40,119 nt of DNA from Propylenella binzhouense (GTDB lineage Bacteria; Pseudomonadota; Alphaproteobacteria; Rhizobiales; Afifellaceae): positions 1-40,119 of the forward strand of contig NZ_SPKJ01000031.1 in the NCBI RefSeq assembly GCF_009866965.1, in the 5' to 3' direction. A model generated the notes under the pieces. It made no database searches. It was not told where the DNA came from and was given only the letters and a program-made list of their open reading frames with translations. Numbering within the stretch: the stretch's first letter is position 1; each line of letters opens with the position of its first letter. Positions 1 through 6,831 of this stretch are shown one piece after another. Position numbers and translations under genes: made by a program.

Positions 1-80
1 CCCGAAGGTGGGCGTTCGACTTGCATGTGTTAAGCCTGCCGCCAGCGTTCGTTCTGAGCCAGGATCAAACTCTCAGGTTG
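1..80 (-). rRNA. rrs: 16S ribosomal RNA, 5' end only (partial)
   Basis: Read on the minus strand, this stretch contains the universal bacterial 16S start: the AGAGTTTGATCCTGGCTCAG block (the 27F primer site), then the conserved AACGCTGGCGGCAGGC and ACACATGCAAGTCGAACG segments. The mature 5' end is placed near position 80, by analogy with alphaproteobacterial genes that begin CAAC..GAGAGTTTGATC. The rest of the gene lies beyond the left edge. The CTTAACACATGCAAGTCGAACG wording fits Alphaproteobacteria. Confidence 0.97.
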
Positions 81-285
81 AATGAGATCTTTCCCGGCAC
101 TGGTCACGCTTCATTTGACGAGGTCACACAGCTCGGACGCAAGGATCGGAACGGCCAAAGCCGCCCGCCCCCGCATCCGGGTGCTTCCTTGAGAAACGTA
201 AACCGCCGATCTCTTCAACACGGCGCCGATCGCTCGGCGCCCGCAGGAGACCCGCCGTCCACGCTTCCCTTCCTTCAAACCAAAT

Positions 286-314
286 TGTCAAAGAACCGAC
301 GGCCTTAGCCGTCG
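286..314 (-). promoter_or_regulatory. boxB-boxA-like rrn antitermination site
   Basis: In the leftward rRNA leader there is a perfect hairpin, CGACGGC-loop TAAG (CTTA on the plus strand)-GCCGTCG, at 314-297. It is followed at once by GGTTCTTTGACA (297-286), which closely resembles bacterial rrn boxA (TGCTCTTTAACA). The order hairpin (boxB) then boxA, about 200 bases upstream of mature 16S, matches known rrn leaders, where NusB/NusE bind boxA for antitermination. The role is inferred from sequence and position. Confidence 0.65.
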
Positions 315-451
315 CGGGCCGAAGCCCCCACCCTCAACCGCCGAAACGGAAAACCCCGCCCCCGAAAGAGCCGGACTTCCAGCCAGCGAACTAGAGTGAA
401 ACCCGAACCGCAGAGCCGCGCCAAACCGCCGCCCCGCAACCGGTGAACGCT

Positions 452-480
452 GATATAGGAGCCTCGAAAACCCCTGTCAA
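452..480 (-). promoter_or_regulatory. rrn promoter P1 (proximal), leftward
   Basis: On the minus strand there is a perfect -35 box TTGACA (480-475), a 17-base spacer and a -10 box TATATC (457-452). It lies about 370 bases upstream of mature 16S and points toward it. A perfect -35 with optimal spacing in GC-rich DNA is strong support for a sigma70-type rRNA promoter. Confidence 0.75.
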
Positions 481-642
481 CGCCCTTCCGACCACCCCGC
501 CCGAACCGCCCCGCCAGGGAACCGTCCAGGCAACGAAGCCCGCATCGGAACAACCCGCCGGAGCCAAAACCCCAGCCCGTCCCGATACGGAAGGCAATCG
601 GAAAACCGCCCCGGAACCAACCAGCCCCGCAGCAGCCACCGC

Positions 643-672
643 CATATACGAACCACCCCCAAACCATGTCAA
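643..672 (-). promoter_or_regulatory. rrn promoter P2 (distal), leftward
   Basis: This is a second minus-strand promoter: TTGACA (672-667), an 18-base spacer and TATATG (648-643). It is about 190 bases upstream of the proximal promoter and has the same -35 and nearly the same -10 sequence. Tandem promoters are usual for rRNA operons. No other leftward gene lies between it and the 16S gene. Confidence 0.65.
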
Positions 673-906
673 CCACATGACACGAAGAAAAAGGAACGAC
701 GACGCAACCGGCTGGCGCGGCCGCCGACCGGATCGGCTCCCGATAAGTGCGTTCCGGCGACCTCGCCCGGCCGCCATTAACCATCAGCGGAAAAAGAAGG
801 CGCCTGGCTGCAGGAAATGCGACCCAAACCGCCTCCGCGCGATTATAGTGAACGAACGGTTAACCGCCCCCGGAAAGGGGCCGGCGACCAGCGGCGGAGA
901 TGGGTG

Positions 907-1884
907 ATGGCGGCGTACGAGGAAGCTCGGCGGCAACCGGCGGGCCTCCGGGCGGGAGTTCGAAACCGTATCGCCGGGGTCGTGCAACAGCAGCAGCAGA
1001 TCCAGGCGCAGGTTGCAGGCCATCCGGGGGATTCGTACGAGGAGATCGAGGTCGCGCTCGACGAGGCGACGGCGACCTTCTGGTGCATGATGCGGCCGCT
1101 CGGTCCGCCGAGCTACACGCCCGGGCTGCTGCGCGACCTCTCCCGCATGCAGGCAAGGCTCCGGCAGCTCGGCATTGAGCGTGCCGCGGCCGGACTGAAC
1201 CCGCTCCGCTATTTCGTGGTCGGATCGAAGCTTCCCGGAATCTTCAATCTCGGCGGCGATCTCAGCCTGTTCGCCAAGCTGATCCGGGCCGGCGACCGCG
1301 AGGAGCTCAGGCGCTACGCCCGGGCCTGCGTCGACGTCGTCTACGAGAACGCCGTCTCCTACGGCCAGCCGCTCGTGACGATCGCACTCGTCGCCGGCGA
1401 TGCGCTCGGCGGCGGGTTCGAGGCCGCGCTTTCCTGCGACGTCATCGTCGCCGAGCGTTCGACCCGTTTCGGCCTTCCGGAGATCCTTTTCAATCTCTTC
1501 CCCGGCATGGGCGCCTACAGCTTCATCTCCCGCCGCCTCGACGCGGCACGCGCGACCAAGATGATCATGAGCGGCCGGATCTACACCGCCGACGAGCTCT
1601 ACGAGATGGGCCTCGTGGACATCGTCGTGCCGGACGGCGAGGGACTGGCGACCGTCAAGGACTACGTCGCGCGCAACCGCCGCCGCCACAATGCGGTGCA
1701 GGCCCTGCAGCAGGTGCGCAAGCGGGTCGCCCCGCTCGAGCTTCAGGAACTCGTCGACGTCGTGGAGATCTGGGTGGACGCGGCGCTGCGCCTGACGGAG
1801 GCGGATCTCCGGAAGATGGAGCGGCTGGCCGGCGCGCAGGACAGGCGCCGCGCGCTCGACGAGGCGCGCCGCGCCGCGATGTGA
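907..1884 (+). CDS. rpfF: RpfF-family DSF synthase (crotonase fold)
   Basis: The 325-residue protein is an enoyl-CoA hydratase/crotonase-fold enzyme closely resembling Xanthomonas RpfF. RpfF makes cis-2-unsaturated fatty acid signals (DSF) from acyl-ACP by combined thioesterase and dehydratase activity. Diagnostic blocks are FNLGGDL, GDALGGGFEAALS, PEILFNLFPGMGAYSF and the C-terminal EIWVDAALRLTEADLRKMERL. The two RpfF catalytic glutamates are present at residues 172 and 192, with the same 20-residue spacing as E141/E161 of the Xanthomonas enzyme. The N-terminus carries about 30 extra residues with a glutamine run. I chose ATG 907 because GGCGGAG lies at proper distance; an in-frame ATG at 817 has its purine run directly against the codon. 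It converges with the rpfC-like gene, 22 bases apart. The family is clear; the chain length of the signal cannot be read. Confidence 0.93.
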   Translation: MAAYEEARRQPAGLRAGVRNRIAGVVQQQQQIQAQVAGHPGDSYEEIEVALDEATATFWCMMRPLGPPSYTPGLLRDLSRMQARLRQLGIERAAAGLNPLRYFVVGSKLPGIFNLGGDLSLFAKLIRAGDREELRRYARACVDVVYENAVSYGQPLVTIALVAGDALGGGFEAALSCDVIVAERSTRFGLPEILFNLFPGMGAYSFISRRLDAARATKMIMSGRIYTADELYEMGLVDIVVPDGEGLATVKDYVARNRRRHNAVQALQQVRKRVAPLELQELVDVVEIWVDAALRLTEADLRKMERLAGAQDRRRALDEARRAAM

Positions 1885-1906
1885 GGCGCGGGGGGCCCCT
1901 CTCTCC

Positions 1907-4453
1907 TCAGGCAGGCCCGCGCAGGCGCGTCTCGGGCGGGCGCGCGTCGAGCGCGAACCGCACCCGGTCGAACTCGCTGCGGAGCCGCTCGATCTGGGCC
2001 GCGCCGTCCCGGACCAAATCGTCATAGGGCAGTTCGCGCCAGGACAGGCAGAGCTGGTACATGCCCTGCGCACCGATATTGGCGGAGGCGCTCCTGAGCG
2101 CATGGGCCTGATCACGGAACGCGGCGACGTCGCGGTCGCGCACGGCGCTGTCGAGCTGTTCGAGAATGCGCGCGGCATCGCGCAGGAACTCTTCGACGAC
2201 CTCCTCGACGAAGTCCTTGCCGCCGAGCGCCTCGAGATCCCCGAGCGCGCCCAGATCGATCGCGGGATGGTGGCTCGGCTTGAATCGCGGATGCGACGAG
2301 ATCGAGGTGACGGTGTCGCCCGCCCGGTCGATCTGCGGCGCGGCCGACGCGTCCTCCGGCACGACCGCGTCGATCAAGGTCAGCAGCTGCCTCGGGTCGA
2401 TCGGCTTGCTCGCGCAATCGTCCATCCCCGCCTCCATGCAGCGCTCGCGGGCCTCCTGGCTCGCATCGGCGGTAAGGCCCAGGATCGGCACCCGGCGCTG
2501 CCCGATCGAGGCGAAGCGGTAGAGCTTCGTCGCCTCGATGCCGTCGAGCACCGGCATGTTCACGTCCATCAGCACCACGTCGAACGTGTCCTCGGCGAGG
2601 ATGTCGAGGGCGGCCTCGCCGTTCTCGGCAATGCGCGACCTATGTCCGGCACGCTCCAGGATCTTCGAAAGCACCTTCTGGTTCGTGCGGTTGTCCTCGG
2701 CGATGAGGACGTGAAGCGGTCGGCGCGCGACCAGCTGCAGGCCGACGGGGTCGACCTCCTCCTCGCCGTCGCGCTCGGCCGCGATCCGCAGCGCGGCCGC
2801 GAGATCCCGAGGCCGCACCGGCATCTCCACCATGGAGACCGTATGCCGGCGCAGCTCCGGCTCGGGAAGGCCTCCGTGGTCTGCCTCACCGACAAGGATG
2901 ACGCGCGCCCGTCCCCCCGCCTGCCCCGCCAGCAGCGCCAGCGTGTCGAGAAGATCGGAGCGGAGGTCGGCAGGATCGAGGATGATCGCGATCCGCCCTG
3001 CCTGCGCGCCATCGAGGCGCGCCACGGCGGCGACCGCTTCCGGGGCCGTGCGCGCGCCGGCCGGGTGCACGTCGAGCGCCGCCAGGGCATCGCGCAGCTC
3101 TTCGGCCCTCCTGGGCGAGGCCGCGAGAAGCACGACGGGAAGGCCGGCGGCCATCGGCGCGCTCGGCGCGGCCTCGCCGACGCGGAACTCGCCGCTGACC
3201 CAGAAGGTGCTGCCTTCGCCGAGCCTGCTCTCGACGCCGATCTCGCCCCCCATCAGCCCGACCAGCTGGCGCACGATCGCCAATCCGAGGCCGGTGCCCC
3301 CGTAGCGGTTGATGATCGTCTCGTCGGCCTGGCTGAAGGATTCGAAGATGCGCTCCTTCGCCTCCGGCGCAATGCCGATCCCCGTGTCGCTCACCTCGAA
3401 GCGGAGCCGCGCGCGGCCCTCCGCCTCGCCGACCATGCCAACGGCGATCGTGACGCTGCCCCTGTCGGTGAACTTCACGGCGTTGCCTGCGAGATTGAGC
3501 AGGATCTCCTTCAAATGGCGCTCGTCGCCGATGACGGAGGGGGGGACGGCGGCGGAAATGTGCAGGCCGAGATGCAGGCCTTTCGCCTGCGCCTGGGCGG
3601 CAACCATGGCCTTGACCTCGCCTAAGCTTCGATGGAGGTTGAATGCCGCTTCGTGCACCGGCATCTTGCCGGCCTCCAGCCGCGAATAGTCGAGCAGCTC
3701 GTTGATGAGGGCGAGCAGCGACCCCGCGGAGGTCCGCACGGTTCGGATCATGTCGTACTGTTCCTCGTCGAGCTCGGTCCGCCCGAGAAGGTCGCCCATG
3801 CCGATAATGGCGTTGAGCGGCGTCCTGAGCTCGTGGCTCACGCTCGCCAGGAACATGCTCTTCGCCCGGCTCGCCTGCTCCGCCGTCGCGCGGGCGCGCT
3901 CCAGCTTGCGGATGAGCGTCGCCGCATAGAGCGGCAGGATGACCAGGCCCGCGAGAAGCCCCAGCGAAAGCGCGAAATGGTCCCGCCAGTAGGGCGTGGT
4001 CTGGATGACGAGCCCGAAGCCCGCGACCCCCGCCGCCGTGCCGACCAGGAGGTAGGGCACGCCGAAGCGGAAGCCGTTGCCGAAGATGACCCAGAGATAG
4101 ACCGGGTAGAGCATTGCCGTGACGTCGCCGCCGGCATGCATGCCGTAGGAGAGGATGCCGAGATCGCTGACGATCGCCACCAGCCGCCGCGGCACGCAGA
4201 TCCCGGGCCAGCCCAGCATGTGGATCATGAGGGCGAGCGAGAAGAAGCAGTAGAACGAGGTGAAGGCGAGCGGCTCGACGGCACCCGCATGGCCGGAGAG
4301 AAGCGAGACGGTCAGGTAGACGAGGATCAGGAAGCTGATCACGAGACGGTTGAGCATCATCTCGTGTTCGGTATCCGGGCGTCCGCGCAGCCGCGCCCGC
4401 AGCCTTGCCACCAGCGACGTTCTGGGCCGATCGATCGCGCCGCGCGTGCTCAC
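1907..4453 (-). CDS. rpfC: RpfC-like hybrid sensor histidine kinase (TM, HisKA, HATPase, REC, Hpt)
   Basis: The protein is 848 residues from GTG 4453. Residues about 33-180 hold several membrane helices preceded by a basic stretch, RLRARLRGRPDTEH, which resembles the RpfC N-terminus. Next come HisKA with H207 in SVSHELRTPLN, and HATPase_c with N-box LLNLAGNAVKF, DTGIGI and GGTGLGL. A degenerate receiver-like region spans about 438-560; an intact receiver follows with DN of AEDN and phospho-Asp D630 in LMDVNMP. A C-terminal Hpt domain has H784 in HALRSASANIG. RpfC of Xanthomonas has this order (TM-HK-REC-Hpt) and senses DSF. The gene begins 8 bases after the upstream response-regulator gene, so the two are probably co-transcribed, and it faces rpfF. 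The start is uncertain because purines directly abut the GTG; starts further in (4360) would lose the RpfC-like N-terminus. Confidence 0.85.
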   Translation of the reverse strand: MSTRGAIDRPRTSLVARLRARLRGRPDTEHEMMLNRLVISFLILVYLTVSLLSGHAGAVEPLAFTSFYCFFSLALMIHMLGWPGICVPRRLVAIVSDLGILSYGMHAGGDVTAMLYPVYLWVIFGNGFRFGVPYLLVGTAAGVAGFGLVIQTTPYWRDHFALSLGLLAGLVILPLYAATLIRKLERARATAEQASRAKSMFLASVSHELRTPLNAIIGMGDLLGRTELDEEQYDMIRTVRTSAGSLLALINELLDYSRLEAGKMPVHEAAFNLHRSLGEVKAMVAAQAQAKGLHLGLHISAAVPPSVIGDERHLKEILLNLAGNAVKFTDRGSVTIAVGMVGEAEGRARLRFEVSDTGIGIAPEAKERIFESFSQADETIINRYGGTGLGLAIVRQLVGLMGGEIGVESRLGEGSTFWVSGEFRVGEAAPSAPMAAGLPVVLLAASPRRAEELRDALAALDVHPAGARTAPEAVAAVARLDGAQAGRIAIILDPADLRSDLLDTLALLAGQAGGRARVILVGEADHGGLPEPELRRHTVSMVEMPVRPRDLAAALRIAAERDGEEEVDPVGLQLVARRPLHVLIAEDNRTNQKVLSKILERAGHRSRIAENGEAALDILAEDTFDVVLMDVNMPVLDGIEATKLYRFASIGQRRVPILGLTADASQEARERCMEAGMDDCASKPIDPRQLLTLIDAVVPEDASAAPQIDRAGDTVTSISSHPRFKPSHHPAIDLGALGDLEALGGKDFVEEVVEEFLRDAARILEQLDSAVRDRDVAAFRDQAHALRSASANIGAQGMYQLCLSWRELPYDDLVRDGAAQIERLRSEFDRVRFALDARPPETRLRGPA

Positions 4454-4461
4454 CTCCGACC

Positions 4462-6609
4462 TCAGGCCGTGTTCGCCAGGCGCATCTGCGAGCGCACCAG
4501 CGCGACGAACTCCTCCGCCGGAAGCGGCCGGCTGAAGAAGTAGCCCTGCACCTCGTCGCACTTCTCGGCCGTCAGCAGCTCCATCTGCTCGTGGGTCTCC
4601 ACGCCTTCCGCCGTCACGGCGAAGTCGAGGCTCCGCGCCATCCCGATGATCGCGCGCACGATCCCGAGATCGCGGTCATTCTCGCTCATCGCCCGGATGA
4701 AGTACTGGTCGATCTTGAGGCGGTCGATGGGGAACCGCTTCACGTACTTGAACGAGGAATAGCCGGTGCCGAAATCGTCGAGCGAGAACTGCACCCCGAG
4801 CTTCCGCAGCCGCGCCAGCTCGAAGACGACGGAATCGACGTTCTCCATGACGATGTTCTCGGTGAGCTCGAGCTCGAGCCGGCGCGGATCGAGCCCGGTC
4901 TCCCGCAGGGCCGAGGTCACCAGCTCGCAGACGTCCTGGCGACGGAACTGGAGCGGAGACATGTTGACCGCGACGCGGAGCGCGGGCAGGCCGCTGCGCA
5001 GCCACCGCTGCGCCTCGTGGCACGCTTCGTGGAGCACCCATTCGTTGATCGGGACGATCAGCCCGTTCGCCTCGGCGCGGTCGAGGAATGCCCCGGGCTG
5101 CACGATGCCGTGCCCCGGCCGGTTCCACCGCAGAAGCGCCTCGGCCCCGACGATCTGGCCGGTCCTGACGTCGACCTGCGGCTGGTAGAAGAGCAGGAAC
5201 TGCTTCTGGTCGATGCCGCGGCGCAGCTCGGCATCGAGCAGGATCGCCTCGCGCGCCTTCGTGCGCATTTCCGGCAGGAAGAAGCATGCCGCGCCGCCGC
5301 CCTGCGCCTTGGCGCGGTACATCGCGAGGTCGGCGGTCTTCAGAAGTTCCTCGGCGCTGTCCCCGTCGCCGGGAAAGACGGTGGTCCCGAGGCTCACGCT
5401 CGCATCGAGCTCATGCCCTTCGATCACGGCCGGCCGGCTCACGGCGGCGGAGACGCGCTTCGCCATCTCCTCGATCGCCTCGCGCGTATCGGCCTGCGTC
5501 TGCAGGATCGCGAATTCATCGCCGCCAAGGCGGGCGACGACGTCGCCTTCGCCGGCGACCTGGCTCAGGCGGGAACCGACGATCTTGAGGAGCTCGTCGC
5601 CGCGGCTGTGGCCGAGCACGTCGTTGACGCTCTTGAAGTGGTCGAGATCGAGGAGATGGAGAGCGATCTCGCGGCCCGCCGCCCGCGCACGCGGGATCTC
5701 GCGGCTGAGACGGTCCGAGAGAAAGACCCGGTTCGGAAGATCGGTGAGGGGATCGTGATGCACGAGATGCACCAGATGGGCCTCGGCCTGCTTCCGCTCG
5801 GTGATCTCGAGCGAGGTCGTCAGCACGCTCGCGACCTCGCCTCCCGTCTCGCGCAAGGGGGATTTCGTCGTGATGAAGTGGCGCCGACGACCGTCGAGGT
5901 CGATCACCTCCTCTTCGAAGCTCGGCAACGCCTCGCCGGTCCTGAGTACGGCGGCATCGAGCTCGCTGTGACGTTTCTTGCGCTCGAGGCGGTTGGCCCT
6001 CGCCGTTTCCGGCCCCCGCGCCGCGCCCGACTCGTTGCCCTGGACGGAGATATGACAGGCATTGGCGAAGATGCAGCGGCCATCGCGATCGACCGCGCTG
6101 ATCATCGCGGGCACGGTGTCGATCACCTGGGCGAGGCGCTCGCGGCTGTTGCGAAGCTCTTCGGCGCGGGACTGCTCGCTGTGCTGGAGGGCACGCTCGA
6201 GATCGGAGGCGCGATGCTCGAGGAGAAGCTGCTGATGTCTCAGCTTGAGGAGGTTGCGCGCGCGGGTGACGAACTCGCTGTGGTCGACCGGGCTCTGCAG
6301 GAAGTCGGTCGCGCCGGCCTCGAGCGCCTGGTGGCGGAAGCTCCGCTCCTCATACACCGTGATGACGATGACCGGGACGTCGGCGCAGCCGGGCTGCTCG
6401 CGAAACCGCCGCGTGAACTCGGCGCCGTCGATGTTCGGCATCTTGTAGTCGGTGATCACCAGATCGGGAACGTTTCCCGTCATCCAGGCGAGCGCCGAGA
6501 GCGGGTCCTCGAACGTCTTCACCACGACGTCCGCATCGATCGTCGCGGCGAGCCGGGTGAAGATCTGCCGATTGGTGGCTCGGTCGTCGAGGATGACTAT
6601 CAGCGCCAT
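4462..6609 (-). CDS. RpfG-like receiver fused to PAS-GGDEF-EAL (c-di-GMP turnover response regulator)
   Basis: The protein is 715 residues. Residues 1-130 are a receiver with acidic pair D8/D9 and phospho-Asp D54 (ITDYKMPNIDG). Its flow, including DPLSALAWM and the C-terminal RARNLLKLRHQQ linker, resembles the RpfG receiver. A coiled linker, a PAS domain (about 157-272), a GGDEF domain (277-444; GGDEF intact at 362-366) and an EAL domain (457-702; EAL at 490-492, plus DDFGTGYSS and AEGVET) follow. RpfG proper carries HD-GYP instead. The inhibitory RxxD site is absent (GEGD at 353-356). The receiver Lys before Pro is Ser106 (FLQSP). Signature residues suggest cyclase and phosphodiesterase could both be active. 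It is transcribed just ahead of the rpfC-like kinase, its likely phosphodonor. ATG 6609 has GGAGG upstream. Confidence 0.9.
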   Translation of the reverse strand: MALIVILDDRATNRQIFTRLAATIDADVVVKTFEDPLSALAWMTGNVPDLVITDYKMPNIDGAEFTRRFREQPGCADVPVIVITVYEERSFRHQALEAGATDFLQSPVDHSEFVTRARNLLKLRHQQLLLEHRASDLERALQHSEQSRAEELRNSRERLAQVIDTVPAMISAVDRDGRCIFANACHISVQGNESGAARGPETARANRLERKKRHSELDAAVLRTGEALPSFEEEVIDLDGRRRHFITTKSPLRETGGEVASVLTTSLEITERKQAEAHLVHLVHHDPLTDLPNRVFLSDRLSREIPRARAAGREIALHLLDLDHFKSVNDVLGHSRGDELLKIVGSRLSQVAGEGDVVARLGGDEFAILQTQADTREAIEEMAKRVSAAVSRPAVIEGHELDASVSLGTTVFPGDGDSAEELLKTADLAMYRAKAQGGGAACFFLPEMRTKAREAILLDAELRRGIDQKQFLLFYQPQVDVRTGQIVGAEALLRWNRPGHGIVQPGAFLDRAEANGLIVPINEWVLHEACHEAQRWLRSGLPALRVAVNMSPLQFRRQDVCELVTSALRETGLDPRRLELELTENIVMENVDSVVFELARLRKLGVQFSLDDFGTGYSSFKYVKRFPIDRLKIDQYFIRAMSENDRDLGIVRAIIGMARSLDFAVTAEGVETHEQMELLTAEKCDEVQGYFFSRPLPAEEFVALVRSQMRLANTA

Positions 6610-6782
6610 CTTGCTACCGCCTCCTCCGGCCCGCACACCAATCGTCAAGGGCCGCTCGCCTTTCGGTACGACCGCCCGCAACCGAGCCGACAAATAAAGT
6701 AGAAGTGTGTAGATTTGCCTCGACCCACGGTCCGGCAACGCTTTCGATCAGCCATGGTGGACGAGAGGTAACCGCCAGCGGC

Positions 6783-6797
6783 TTTAGGAATGCTTAA
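6783..6797 (-). promoter_or_regulatory. possible CtrA-type site upstream of the response-regulator gene
   Basis: On the minus strand the sequence reads TTAA-7 bases-TAAA, one mismatch from the CtrA consensus TTAA-N7-TTAA. It lies about 175 bases upstream of the GGDEF-EAL regulator start and is AT-rich in GC-rich DNA. CtrA often controls c-di-GMP and motility genes in Alphaproteobacteria. A single degenerate match is weak support. Confidence 0.3.
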
Positions 6798-6810
6798 TGG
6801 GTCGGCAGCC

Positions 6811-6831
6811 CGGGCGGCGCCCTGCCGCCCG
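6811..6831 (-). terminator. hairpin just after adenine deaminase
   Basis: CGGGCGGC (6811-6818), a 5-base loop and GCCGCCCG (6824-6831) form a perfect 8-bp stem. It lies directly after the leftward adenine deaminase stop codon (6832-6834). There is no clear U-run, so it may be an imperfect intrinsic terminator or an RNA 3'-end stabiliser. Confidence 0.5.

Larger units (their letters stand above)
81..906. other. rrn leader and promoter region; no supported protein gene
   Basis: This is an 826-base stretch between the 16S 5' end and the rpfF start. It holds the rRNA leader (81 to about 445), two tandem leftward promoters and an antitermination-like element, all annotated separately. Open frames cross it on both strands (for example 305-784 minus and 443-906 plus), but their translations are runs of Pro, Arg and Gly without domain character or good ribosome sites, so I do not call them. 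A TATAAT on the minus strand at 842-847 has no convincing -35 box. The rightward rpfF promoter must lie here but I could not locate it. Confidence 0.7.

Noticed and set aside
305-784. Open frames on both strands in the rrn leader
   Set aside because: They overlap rrn promoters and the antitermination element; composition is Gly/Arg/Pro-rich and no family is recognisable.
842-847. A perfect minus-strand TATAAT as a third rrn promoter
   Set aside because: No acceptable -35 box at 16-18 bases; only a TTAACC at about 10 bases.
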